From positions 1 to 32,276 of the forward strand of contig NZ_JACJSZ010000036.1 in the NCBI RefSeq assembly GCF_014698445.1: 32,276 nucleotides of DNA. Direction: 5' to 3'. Both the position numbers and the translations under genes were made by a program. The stretch comes from Microcystis elabens FACHB-917 (GTDB lineage: Bacteria > Cyanobacteriota > Cyanobacteriia > PCC-6307 > Cyanobiaceae). Under the pieces are notes generated by a model. The model saw only the letters and a program-made list of their open reading frames with translations. It did no database searches and was not told the origin of the DNA. This document shows positions 25,467 through 32,276 of this stretch, in pieces; position 1 is the first letter of the stretch, and each line of letters begins with the position of its first letter.

Positions 25467-26349
25467 AGAGAATCTTCAGGTCGTTCCGCCAGTTCTGGTC
25501 GGGCACTGGTGTGAACGGGCGAGCGACATTCCACATCAGCTCATAGTCGTTGAGTAATGTACCAGTGATCAAGGGATTGGCGGCCTGCAGATCTAGCTCC
25601 AGTTGAAAGGTGTGGATCGCCAGGGATCCATGCAGGAATGGGGCGGCGATCATGGTGGCACCGGCTCGGTAGATCGCCAGGGAAGGCAAGGTGTCATAAA
25701 GTCTGATTTCGAGCGGGCAGCTCGGCTGACTGCAGCGGATGGCCTGCTCCAGTGTTTCCAGGTTGGCGATCACACGGCTCTGGATGTCGATCACATGGTC
25801 CTGCAGCGAGAAGGTGTAGCGTTTCAGCACCTCTTCGCGCAATCGGGCGGCCTGGGAGTAGGGCCAGGCCAGCAGGACGCGCACAGCCACATCCTGTGCG
25901 AGGCAGCGAATGAGCTGGGGTCGGTAGTGGTCAAGATTGGGTGCAAAGGTCTGCAGGATATCAACCTTCTTTATCTCGCGTTGCTCGCATTGAGTCACCA
26001 CCTCCAAGGCGTGAGCAAAGGCTTCGGTGGGGAAGCTTTCATGGATTCTTGTCAGCCCGATGCCGTTGAAACCATGGTCAATCTGCTGGTACTGGCTGAA
26101 CAGAAAGCGATGCAGCTGTGGCAACTTGTAGCCGCGACCCTGGATCCTGAACTTCCGGTAGATGGTGCGAAGTCTCTGGGTTAAAGCCTCTTCCTCGATG
26201 GGGCCGTGAATGCTCTGGTAGGTCTCAAGCAGCTGATGCTTGGTCTGCCCCTGTTCCTCCTGAAGGCACAGAATCACTGCCATCTCGTGGGGTGTGAGTG
26301 CGTAATGCTGCTGTTGCCCGATGGCCTGCAGGAAGGATGTCCAGCTCAT
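25456..26349 (-). CDS. DUF5919-like protein with N-terminal winged helix
   Basis: This is a 297-residue protein. Residues 15-85 look like a winged-helix domain (LTPHEMAVILCLQEEQG, then a second helix and the RTIYRKF stretch). Residues 125-250 resemble DUF5919 modules: KKVDILQTFAPNLDHYRPQL, VAVRVLLAWPYS, and a C-terminal IRLYDTLPSLAIYRAG followed by APFLHGS. DUF5919 is found in regulatory and conflict-type proteins and is related in fold to PLD-like domains; no HKD motif is visible here. It is the first gene of a two-gene operon with the diiron-type protein, suggesting a sensor or regulator plus an enzyme. The assignment comes from memory of the motif. Confidence 0.5.
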   Translation of the reverse strand: MSWTSFLQAIGQQQHYALTPHEMAVILCLQEEQGQTKHQLLETYQSIHGPIEEEALTQRLRTIYRKFRIQGRGYKLPQLHRFLFSQYQQIDHGFNGIGLTRIHESFPTEAFAHALEVVTQCEQREIKKVDILQTFAPNLDHYRPQLIRCLAQDVAVRVLLAWPYSQAARLREEVLKRYTFSLQDHVIDIQSRVIANLETLEQAIRCSQPSCPLEIRLYDTLPSLAIYRAGATMIAAPFLHGSLAIHTFQLELDLQAANPLITGTLLNDYELMWNVARPFTPVPDQNWRNDLKILFAS

Positions 26350-26421
26350 GACCCGTACGTTCGATGGTCAGTGAATGGGGGTGCGTTCATCAATCCATGG
26401 TATCGCCTTGTTGTGGAAGGT

Positions 26422-26601
26422 GGAGTTGCTTCCACTTGCCTCCATCTGGTTCCACCTGTCCATGATTGACATCACTTGCGATCGTCTGGGAATGTCAGTT
26501 GGTCGCCTTTCCTATGGCAACCATGCTCGACTCACAGCGAGATCTTTATCGCCGCACTCAGGCCGATGAGCTGGATGACCCCAGCGACGAGATAGGTTTT
26601 G
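26422..26601 (+). repeat. Duplicated block, copy A (partner 29204-29382)
   Basis: This block and 29204-29382 are clearly homologous, with mostly single-base differences. Both cover about 90 bp upstream of a start codon plus the first 88 bases of coding sequence (MATMLDSQRDLYRR). A one-base indel upstream of the ATG puts the shared upstream DNA in different frames, so that DNA is not coding. It may hold a common promoter. Confidence 0.85.
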
Positions 26602-26626
26602 ATCGCCAGTTTTTCGGAGCAACGCT

Positions 26627-26634
26627 GTTGGAAC
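26627..26634. repeat. Left target-site duplication GTTGGAAC
   Basis: This 8-bp sequence directly abuts the left end of the composite element and is repeated exactly at 27947-27954 directly after its right end. Eight bases is the duplication length of IS1595-family elements. The paralogous coding sequence aligns across the junction when one copy and the element are removed. Confidence 0.9.
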
Positions 26635-26840
26635 GTATCCGTTCAGGTGGCGTGACGAGCCTCAAGATCCCAGTTACCTTGATCGGTCTCTGGATTTTCA
26701 AGATGATTGCACTTCAACCAAGAAGGAAAGGGGCTCCGGTGGCTGCGAGTGGGCAATTTCTGCCTTCTAGGAGCCGTCTGGACGCTACGGGTAGCGATCG
26801 CAGCCTCGTCAAACGCTATATCCGCCCTCTGAGCTGATAC
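26635..26840 (+). mobile_element. MITE copy 1 (206 bp)
   Basis: Left end GTATCCGTTCAGGTGG; the right end CCCTCTGAGCTGATAC is a decayed version of the same terminal repeat. The interior matches copy 2 in the same orientation over nearly its full length, for example around TCTGGATTTTCAAGATGATT and the GACGCTACGGGTAG stretch. It carries no gene. Confidence 0.85.
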
Positions 26841-26910
26841 GGCGTTTTAAATCACATCCATCAAGGCTTCAGATCAGTAGAATCTATCACGAGCGACTAG
26901 GTTTTTTCCG

Positions 26911-27639
26911 ATGACACTACGTTTCCTGAAATCTGCTTTCTTGTGTGCTTTCGCAGGCGCAGCCAGTCTTATGCCAATACAGGCACTTGCTCTGGACTTT
27001 CGCTTCTTTTTCAGTCCAAGCGGTTTCTTTCAGATAGTTCCGAATGGGGATGGCACATTTGCCGAGAATCCGGACGGGTCATTTGTTATTGACTATGAAG
27101 TTGAGGGCTTGATCACTGGTCTCAATGACAATCAGGAAAACCAGCTTCCTGTTCAACTTGAGATCACCAAGTCAAGAGACGATCTTCTGTCCCTAGGCAT
27201 CTACTCCTTTTTGGAAGGGTCAGGGTTTTCCGTATCTGATGGCCAGATCGAAAAGGCAAGCTGGACGGGTTTGTTGGAGTCACAGGAGCACTATCGCCGC
27301 CTTGGCTTTTGGGAGAACATTTGGGGGGGGGACATCTGGGCCGCCTTGGACAACGATCCCCCTGCGCTTCCGAAGCCCCCATTGCTCCCTCGAGAACCGA
27401 TTTGGATCGATGGGGTGGGCTACATCTGGCCCATCTGCGCTTGTACCACCATAGTCTTTCCTGATCTGACTCCTGGCTCCATGGCACGCTTTGAGCCTGT
27501 GGCTGCCGGTTCTCCAAGCTTCAGCCCACCTGCCGTTAGCCCCACCCCTGGCCCCCTGCCGATTTTCGGCGTGGCTGCGACCTACGGTTTCAGCCGTCGC
27601 TTGAGACGCCGCATTCGCGAGACCAGACCCACGGCCTGA
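26911..27639 (+). CDS. Secreted protein with PEP-CTERM-like sorting tail
   Basis: This 242-residue protein has an N-terminal signal peptide (basic MTLRFLK, then a hydrophobic core to about residue 28, with cleavage likely after ALA). The body is acidic and has no domain I recognise. The C-terminus (PGPLPIFG, a short hydrophobic run ATYGFS, then RRLRRRIRE) is the cyanobacterial form of an exosortase sorting signal: proline motif, membrane segment, arginine cluster. Such proteins are exported, cleaved and attached at the cell surface. The codon for Trp-Gly-Gly near 27323-27331 contains nine G in a row, a possible slippage site. The gene is the only cargo between the two MITE copies. Confidence 0.75.
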   Translation: MTLRFLKSAFLCAFAGAASLMPIQALALDFRFFFSPSGFFQIVPNGDGTFAENPDGSFVIDYEVEGLITGLNDNQENQLPVQLEITKSRDDLLSLGIYSFLEGSGFSVSDGQIEKASWTGLLESQEHYRRLGFWENIWGGDIWAALDNDPPALPKPPLLPREPIWIDGVGYIWPICACTTIVFPDLTPGSMARFEPVAAGSPSFSPPAVSPTPGPLPIFGVAATYGFSRRLRRRIRETRPTA

Positions 27640-27745
27640 GACTCTGCACGGACGGTGCTAAGAGCCCATCAGGACGAGTGCCCGCTTGGCCCGTGGAAAC
27701 ATGCAGGCCTAGCCGAGTACGTCATGTATTACCACCATAGATATG

Positions 27746-27946
27746 GTATCCGTTCAGGGGGCGGGACGAGCACCAAGATCCCAGTCGCCGCAATGGGTCT
27801 CTGGATTTTCAAGATGATTGCACTTCATCCAAGAAGGGGCTCCTGTGGCTATGAGTGGGCAACTTCAGCCTTCCGGGGGCCGTCGGGACGCTACGGGTAG
27901 GGTCCGCAGCCTCTTCAAACGCCATATCCACCCCCTGAACGGATAC
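27746..27946 (+). mobile_element. MITE copy 2 (201 bp) with perfect 16-bp terminal repeats
   Basis: The ends GTATCCGTTCAGGGGG (27746-27761) and CCCCCTGAACGGATAC (27931-27946) are exact reverse complements. The interior resembles copy 1. No coding potential is evident. Confidence 0.9.
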
Positions 27947-27954
27947 GTTGGAAC
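27947..27954. repeat. Right target-site duplication GTTGGAAC
   Basis: It is identical to 26627-26634 on the far side of the composite element. The base sequence after it (GGTGGCCACCGG) continues the interrupted paralogue. Confidence 0.9.
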
Positions 27955-28011
27955 GGTGGCCACCGGACGACCTTTGAATCAGCAACAACTTAGTCGTGAA
28001 GGAGGGTAACC

Positions 28012-28863
28012 ATGATGACCACTGATACCGTGTTCTCTAAATCCGGGTTGCAAGGTCTGACGGTGCGGCGCTTCGCGCCGATCGGAGTGGCGGCGGCTGC
28101 GGTGATACTGAATCCCCTGCGGGTGATCCCAGAGGGCACGGCGTGCGCCAGGCTACGCCTTGGCCAAGTGCAGAATCAACCGGTGCTGCCAGGATTGAAC
28201 TTAGTGATTCCATTCATTGATGACTTGGATTGCATGGATGTAAAGGTTAAGAGTTATCAGCGGCAAGTGGCAGCTTCCACATCCAATATCCAGGATCTGA
28301 ATGCAAAACTTGCTGTTCAGTGGAGAGTTCCCCCCTCCCAGGTGCCGCGGGTGCGCCGTGAATTTGGTTCGCTTGAGGCGCTGGCCACGGGGATCATTGA
28401 TCCGAAAGCGGAGGAGAGCTTCAAAACGGTGAGTTCGACGCGAAGTCTGGATTCGGCCATCGGCAATCGCGCTAAGCTGAAGGCTGATTGGGAGAGCATG
28501 ATCAAGGCTAACTTGCGCCCTTATCCGGTGGAAGTGATTGGGCTTGATGTGGTGAATTTAGCTCCCAGTGAAAAGGTCTCGGAAGCGATTGAGACCAAGC
28601 AGGTTGCCGAGCAGGAGGCTCTGGCGGCCACATACAAAGCCACCGCGAAGAAGAATGAGGCGCTCGGGGTGATTGAGGAGGCGAGAGGCCAAGCGGAGGC
28701 CAACCGACTCAAGGCCGAGAGTTTGCGGGTACCCGGCGCCCGTGAAGTGACGGAACTGGAGAAAATTCGTCTGTGGGCACAAAATGGATCGAAGGTGCCA
28801 ACCACCCTGATCGTCGGAGGAGAAGGGGGCTTTTGGTTGTCCAGAATGCTCGGCATCCGATAA
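28012..28863 (+). CDS. SPFH/Band 7 (prohibitin-like) domain protein
   Basis: This 283-residue protein has a hydrophobic N-terminal anchor (about residues 20-35). An SPFH domain follows (about 40-200) with RVIPEGTACARLRLG, VLPGLNLVIPFID and the VEVIGLDVVNL strand. A Glu/Ala/Lys-rich helix runs from about 200 to 240 (KQVAEQEALAATYKATAKK, EEARGQAEANRLKAES), typical of prohibitin/stomatin proteins that form ring or cage oligomers on membranes. The start is well supported by GGAGG about 8 bp before ATG 28012; a second ATG follows immediately. It lies between two broken pieces of a TIGR04222-type gene, so it may have functioned with that protein. Confidence 0.85.
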   Translation: MMTTDTVFSKSGLQGLTVRRFAPIGVAAAAVILNPLRVIPEGTACARLRLGQVQNQPVLPGLNLVIPFIDDLDCMDVKVKSYQRQVAASTSNIQDLNAKLAVQWRVPPSQVPRVRREFGSLEALATGIIDPKAEESFKTVSSTRSLDSAIGNRAKLKADWESMIKANLRPYPVEVIGLDVVNLAPSEKVSEAIETKQVAEQEALAATYKATAKKNEALGVIEEARGQAEANRLKAESLRVPGAREVTELEKIRLWAQNGSKVPTTLIVGGEGGFWLSRMLGIR

Positions 28864-29032
28864 GGCAAGCCAGCTGTTCTTTGGATGTGCAGCCCGTCCC
28901 TCTGCGGCTGTCCGTCTTCCTTGGCGGCAGCCATCGTTCCCATTGAGCCTGCCACACCACGGGGTCAGATGTATCCCAATGACCGGCTCCGTTGCTTGGC
29001 TGCGCCGATTCGCTGGTTCCCGTTGAGCTGTT

Positions 29033-29119
29033 TGGGGGCGGCTTGACGCTCTCAGGCTTCTGATGCAACGGCGACAACGGCAACAGGCACATCCAGGGTG
29101 TGCCTGTTGCGGTCATTGA
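29033..29119 (+). pseudogene. 3' remnant of a second TIGR04222-type paralogue
   Basis: GGCTTGACGCTCTCAGGCTT at 29040-29059 matches 30608-30627 near the end of the intact gene with one difference. Translation gives GRLDALRLLMQRRQ, comparable to GRLDDLRLLIEQAQ, and ends in a Cys-containing tail (GCACCGH) at TGA 29117-29119. An in-frame stop at 29024-29026 shows the rest is gone. The stretch 28864-29032 between the SPFH gene and this remnant shows no other gene. Confidence 0.55.
29080..29110. terminator. Strong hairpin, possible terminator
   Basis: GCAACAGGCACA and TGTGCCTGTTGC form a perfect 12-bp stem with a 7-base loop, located between the SPFH gene and the next one. There is no T-run after it, so it would be an atypical terminator. 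Part of it may only reflect the remnant coding sequence. Confidence 0.35.
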
Positions 29120-29203
29120 GGTTGTTGCCAAGCCTGGAAGGCAGCACCCATAGCAAACCAGGGTCATTTCACATACCCATTGGATCTCTTTGTGTTGACG
29201 GAT

Positions 29204-29382
29204 GGTGCTGCTTCCACTTCCCTCTATCTGTTTCCATCTGGCCATGATTGACACCACTCGCGATTGTCTGGGAATGTCAGTTGGTAGCCTTCCCATGGCA
29301 ACCATGCTCGACTCACAGCGAGATCTCTATCGCCGCATTCAGGCCTATGAGCTGGATGACCCTAGCCATGAGCTGGGTTTTG
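29204..29382 (+). repeat. Duplicated block, copy B (partner 26422-26601)
   Basis: Homologous to copy A in the upstream DNA and the first 29 codons of the downstream gene. Because the same upstream DNA is kept before both starts, promoter elements are likely within it. I could not settle a -10/-35 pair. Confidence 0.85.
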
Positions 29383-30716
29383 TGCGGCATTTGATGCGGC
29401 TACAGGGCTGGAGTCGCGAGCAGTGTCTACGTACGATTGAGGAATATAGGAAGTTTGTCTTTCTGGCAGCTATTGCTGACCATCAACTCGTGCCTTCCGA
29501 TCCAGTTGACCAGGTCTGGCACTTGCATCTGTTGTATAGCGAGCCCTACTGGGAGGACTTCTGCCCCAATGTTCTGGGCCGCAAGCTCCAGCATCGGCCA
29601 GCGCGGGGGGGCAGGCAGGAACGAGAACTGTTTCTCCGCTTGTACCGCGCCACCATCGACAGCTATCGCCAGTTTTTCGGCGAGCCGCGCCTGGATCTCT
29701 GGCCACCGGCCGATCTGCGTTTCGCCAGCGATCCCCAGATGCAGCGCATCCCCATCGGTCGTCGGCTGTCGGCCCGGATCCGCCTCGCCAGCCCACTCTG
29801 GCGCGGGCCTGGCCTGGTCTTACTCCTGGCTGCACTCAGCCTTCTGGCCGTGTGTGCCGTCGCCCCAACCCCCATGGCCCTGGCCACCAGTTCCACAGGG
29901 TCAGCACCCACAGCAACCGTCGATCCGCCGGCGATGCTTCTCCTTCTCCTCGCGATGGCGGTGGGGCTGGTCATTCGGCGCCTGATCCGCCGGCCGGATT
30001 CGCAGGCCACCATCCCGCTGCTCTCCGCTGAGCAACTTGCCTATCTGGCCCGTGGCGCGACGGGTGCGTTGGATGTGGCCCTCGCCCAACTGGTTGATCG
30101 AGGTGCGTTTCAGCCGAATAGAGACAAGAAGACGTTGAAACTCACATTTTTTGTTTCGCCATGTGTATCACCAATCGAGCAACAGCTGGTTCAGCGAAAC
30201 AAGCAGCTGGCTCAGACATCTTACAACATGCCAACCTATGGGAGCCTTGTTACGCCAGGCGCTTACGACTTTTCGTCGTTGAAGCAACATCTGAGAGAGA
30301 AAGGGCTGATGATCGGTCCGCTTTCTCTGGCGGCTTCGCGTTCCTTCTATTTGCTTTTATTCCCGCTGATTGTTTCCAGCGCGATGATCATGGCTCTTCC
30401 TTGCCCACGCGAGTTTCGCCACGCTTTTGGTTCTGTGTTGGTTGGTCCGTGGACCCTGGCTCTTGTCTTAAGTGCGTTTCTGATCCTTCCAGGCGGCCGC
30501 ACACGCTGGGGTTCGTCTGTGCTGTGGCATTACCAGAAACAAGGCGTCGCCCAAGATCCGATGATGCGCGTCGCTTTGTTGGGCCCCACGGCGCTGACGG
30601 GGGGACGGCTTGACGATCTCAGGCTTTTGATAGAACAGGCTCAACAGGATCTATCAGGCAGTGTTGGTGGAGGCTGTGGAGCTGGTTGTGGAGGTGGATG
30701 TGGTGGCGGTTGCTGA
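29295..30716 (+). CDS. TIGR04222-type membrane protein with Cys/Gly-rich tail
   Basis: This is a 473-residue protein. The N-terminal 140 residues resemble the glycine-rich-domain-protein module (VDQVWHLHLLYSEPYWEDF with its conserved Trp-His-x-His). Four membrane helices follow, in pairs near 175-195, 212-230, 350-370 and 378-398, with a soluble domain between the pairs. The protein ends in GGGCGAGCGGGCGGGC, five Cys in a glycine repeat, as in TIGR04222 membrane proteins. ATG 29295 is chosen because the deleted paralogue shares MATMLDSQ but not the frame upstream of it; ATG 29304 is also possible. The function of the family is unknown to me. A metal-binding or crosslinked tail is inferred. 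Confidence 0.75.
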   Translation: MATMLDSQRDLYRRIQAYELDDPSHELGFVRHLMRLQGWSREQCLRTIEEYRKFVFLAAIADHQLVPSDPVDQVWHLHLLYSEPYWEDFCPNVLGRKLQHRPARGGRQERELFLRLYRATIDSYRQFFGEPRLDLWPPADLRFASDPQMQRIPIGRRLSARIRLASPLWRGPGLVLLLAALSLLAVCAVAPTPMALATSSTGSAPTATVDPPAMLLLLLAMAVGLVIRRLIRRPDSQATIPLLSAEQLAYLARGATGALDVALAQLVDRGAFQPNRDKKTLKLTFFVSPCVSPIEQQLVQRNKQLAQTSYNMPTYGSLVTPGAYDFSSLKQHLREKGLMIGPLSLAASRSFYLLLFPLIVSSAMIMALPCPREFRHAFGSVLVGPWTLALVLSAFLILPGGRTRWGSSVLWHYQKQGVAQDPMMRVALLGPTALTGGRLDDLRLLIEQAQQDLSGSVGGGCGAGCGGGCGGGC

Positions 30717-30784
30717 GGTTGTGTCCAGCCCAGGCCACCAGCATCCCAACAATGTTGATGGCATGATTGGCTTCGGTTCCCGGA

Positions 30785-31160
30785 ACAGAGCTTCCGTTCG
30801 GCAGGGCAAGGCTGGAGGGAAGACCCGCGAGGAATCGATTGGTCGACGCAGCCATCACCTCGGCCTCGCAGCGATTGTTGACCATGCCACGGCAGGGCTT
30901 CTGAAATCCCAACGGCTGCTTGATCAGGCGGAATGGGTGATCACCCTTGGTAAGGATCTGATCGTGTTCAAGCACAAACCTGTGGCTGCTGGCGTGAGGT
31001 CGTGCACGTTGGCGGCGGTGGGTGCCAAGGAATGGATGGGTCCTGAGTCCTTGCCAACTCCCAGTGCAGCTTCGTTCCGACGTAGCACTGGTTGCCATCC
31101 AGGTCTGGGGCATCTCCAGACCTCGCTCCACAGCGTTGTTCACTTGGCTTCGCCGCGCTC
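30785..31160 (-). pseudogene. IS5-family transposase relic
   Basis: Fragments in three reverse frames match IS5-type transposases. DGNQCYVGTKLH is near 31100, GPIHSLAPTAANVHDLTPAA near 31005-31065, and DHPFRLIKQPLGFQKPCRGM with NRCEAEVMAASTNRFLAGL near 30810-30945 (family: EHPFRVIK-x-FGFxK...). Frame changes between the pieces show it is long dead. No terminal repeats were identified. Apart from this relic, 30717-31245 shows no supported gene. Confidence 0.7.
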
Positions 31161-31245
31161 CTTGATGCTGGGGCAGCATAATACCCTCAAAACGGGAACA
31201 ACATGATGATCAAGAACACGAAGTCTCAAGTCTCTCCCTCATTCC

Positions 31246-32196
31246 GTGGAGGCATGTAAAGCAGTGCAGAATCCCGAAATCGTGCTGGAGAACCTGTCGG
31301 AGGATCTCGGGGCGACTCTCCAGTTGGGTTATGCCTGGATCAGTAAGGGATCGTTGGATACGGCACGTACGGTGTTCGATGGATTGACGCGTTTGCCCCT
31401 CGAAAGCGGAGAAGCGCAGCAGGTGGGCCTCGGCCTGATCAGGATGGGTGATGTGCTCATGGAACTGGTGGATTACCCAGGAGCTCTGATTGCCTACCGC
31501 GCTCGCCTTGAGATCAGAAGCAACCTGAGTCAGCGGGATCCGAGTAACACGGAGTGGCAGCGCGAACTCTCATTGGCTCACGATCGAATCGGTGATGTAC
31601 TGATGGCGCAAGGGGATTTCTCCGGTGCACTGTCTGCTTACCGCGCAGGCCTGGAGATTGCTGAATCCCTTGTGCATCTAGATCCGGAGGATACGGAGTG
31701 GCAGCGCGATCTCGCGATCAGTCACAGCAACATCGGAAAGGCCCTGTTGGGTCAGGAGGATAGTTCTGGGGCGCTGGCTGCATATCGCACCGGTCTGGAA
31801 ATCAGAAAAACCCTGGCGCAGCTGGATCCGGAGGATACGGAGTGGCAGCGCGATCTCTCGATCAGCCACGACAGGATCGGCCAGACGCTGCAGGCGCAGG
31901 GGAATTGGTCTGCGGCCCTAGCTTCCTACCGCCAAGGACTGGCCATTGCCGAATCCCTTGTGCGTCTAGATCCGGAGAACACTGAGTGGCAGCGCGATCT
32001 CTCGATCAGCCACGACAGGATCGGCCAGACGCTGCAGGCGCAGGGGAATTGGTCTGCGGCCCTAGCTTCCTATCGCCAAGGACTGGCCATTGCCGAATCC
32101 CTTGTGCGTCTAGATCCGGAGAACACGGAGTGGCAGCGCGATCTCGCGATCAGTCACAACAAGATTGGCGATGCGCTAGGAGCCTGTTGCGCATAG
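31246..32196 (+). CDS. Tetratricopeptide repeat protein
   Basis: This is a protein of about 316 residues. After an N-terminal region (1-65) there are TPR-type units of 48 residues with the pattern NTEWQRDLSISHDRIGQ, then TLQAQGNWSAALASYRQGLA, then IAESLVRLDPE. Such units form helical solenoids for protein binding and are frequent in bacterial signalling and caspase/CHAT-type proteins; no effector domain follows here before the stop (ALGACCA). GTG 31246 is the only start in frame and lacks a ribosome-binding site. A better-looking ATG at 31203 leads in another frame to a stop after 18 codons, so a 5' frameshift is possible. Confidence 0.65.
   Translation: MEACKAVQNPEIVLENLSEDLGATLQLGYAWISKGSLDTARTVFDGLTRLPLESGEAQQVGLGLIRMGDVLMELVDYPGALIAYRARLEIRSNLSQRDPSNTEWQRELSLAHDRIGDVLMAQGDFSGALSAYRAGLEIAESLVHLDPEDTEWQRDLAISHSNIGKALLGQEDSSGALAAYRTGLEIRKTLAQLDPEDTEWQRDLSISHDRIGQTLQAQGNWSAALASYRQGLAIAESLVRLDPENTEWQRDLSISHDRIGQTLQAQGNWSAALASYRQGLAIAESLVRLDPENTEWQRDLAISHNKIGDALGACCA
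31552..32139 (+). repeat. Tandem 144-bp repeats encoding TPR units
   Basis: The EWQRDL codons recur every 144 bp (31552, 31696, 31840, 31984, 32128). The units at 31851-31994 and 31995-32138 differ at only two positions, so that pair is a recent duplication; the older units are more diverged. Confidence 0.9.
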
Positions 32197-32232
32197 ACCA
32201 CCCTGCTCTTCTCCACAGACACCCCTGAATCT

Positions 32233-32265
32233 GCCCAGATCCCTGTGATAGCAATGGATCTGGGC
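32233..32265. terminator. Hairpin downstream of the TPR gene
   Basis: GCCCAGATCC and GGATCTGGGC make a perfect 10-bp stem with a 13-base loop 36 bp after the stop codon. No T-run follows. Its location suits a transcript end, but the type is unproven. Confidence 0.4.
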
Positions 32266-32276
32266 GAGATAATGGG

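Larger units (their letters stand above)
26635..27946. mobile_element. Composite MITE-bounded element carrying a secreted-protein gene
   Basis: The unit is 1312 bp. Its outer ends are the left end of MITE copy 1 (GTATCCGTTCAGG) and the right end of MITE copy 2 (CCTGAACGGATAC), and it is flanked by the 8-bp direct repeat GTTGGAAC. Neither MITE copy has its own duplication: the inner flanks do not match the outer ones. The whole unit therefore moved as one piece. It encodes no transposase; the cargo is the gene at 26911-27639. An IS1595-type transposase supplied in trans is the likely mover, since a related end lies in an IS1595 gene at the window start. Confidence 0.8.
26514..27977 (+). pseudogene. 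Deleted paralogue of the TIGR04222-type gene, interrupted by a composite element
   Basis: The 5' part encodes MATMLDSQRDLYRRTQADEL and continues to DEIGF. It then jumps to DRQFFG, corresponding to an in-frame loss of exactly 282 bp relative to the intact paralogue (29383-29664). At 26634 the mobile element begins. Joining 26634 to 27955 restores the paralogous reading ERWPPDDL (paralogue: DLWPPADL), ending at TGA 27975-27977. So this was a small frame of about 45 codons lying 34 bp before the SPFH gene, later split by the insertion. It may have been a dead gene before the insertion. Confidence 0.8.

Noticed and set aside
28709-29305. A 198-codon reverse-strand frame between the SPFH and TIGR04222-type genes
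   Set aside because: It overlaps the SPFH gene's 3' end, the remnant and the start of the next gene, and its sequence resembles no protein family.
30661-31206. A forward 181-codon frame after the TIGR04222-type gene
   Set aside because: It begins inside the previous gene and lies opposite the IS5 relic, which accounts for its sequence.
31552-32139. Regular direct repeats that could suggest a CRISPR array
   Set aside because: The period is 144 bp with no spacer/repeat alternation, and all units are in one frame encoding TPR motifs.
1-32276. tRNA, rRNA or riboswitch genes
   Set aside because: I looked for cloverleaf ends, rRNA-like stretches and known riboswitch cores by eye and found none; a covariance-model search would be decisive.

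Overview
The window reads as a GC-rich unicellular cyanobacterium of the Synechococcus/Cyanobium type. The grounds are a TxlA/HCF164-like thioredoxin next to an alternative thymidylate synthase (ThyX), a NIL-domain ferredoxin, a cyanobacterial-style Mrp antiporter cluster without a full-length MrpA, and a protein with a cyanobacterial exosortase-type C-terminus. This is inference from gene content; no rRNA or other marker is present.

Positions 1-10433 form an accessory, defence-type island. It opens with the end of a small transposable element lying inside a broken IS1595-family transposase gene, followed by what looks like the C-terminal tail of a large DNA methyltransferase. Next come a ribbon-helix-helix protein coupled to a two-helix membrane protein, a pair of overlapping genes for glycine/alanine-rich membrane-type proteins, and a tight reverse-strand operon DUF488-DUF488-dual-OB. 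A decayed DISARM locus ends the island. drmA carries a 14-bp tandem duplication that shifts the frame, the drmA 3' half and drmB 5' end appear deleted, drmB has an in-frame TGA and drmC an in-frame TAG.

Positions 10506-24670 are mostly core chromosome. They hold thyX interrupted by a 454-residue HNH intein, txlA, a NIL-ferredoxin coupled to a small membrane protein, a soluble lytic transglycosylase, glmM, a ruined dienelactone hydrolase, a mechanosensitive channel gene with at least two frameshifts, a conserved-looking hypothetical gene, and a seven-gene Mrp (Na+/H+ antiporter) operon with 1-4 nt overlaps throughout.

From 24671 to the end the DNA is accessory again. It starts with a two-gene operon (heme-oxygenase-like diiron-type protein plus a DUF5919-like protein). 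Then comes a 1312-bp composite element made of two roughly 200-bp MITE copies flanking a secreted PEP-CTERM-like gene. The element is bounded by an 8-bp direct repeat, and removing it restores homology between the interrupted gene and its intact paralogue 2.8 kb downstream. An SPFH-domain gene, the intact TIGR04222-type membrane protein with a Cys/Gly tail, an IS5-type transposase relic and a TPR gene built of near-identical 144-bp units follow. The strongest novelty candidates are the MITE-bounded composite element with its cargo, the intein with duplicated DNA-binding modules, and the unassigned gene pairs in the two accessory regions.
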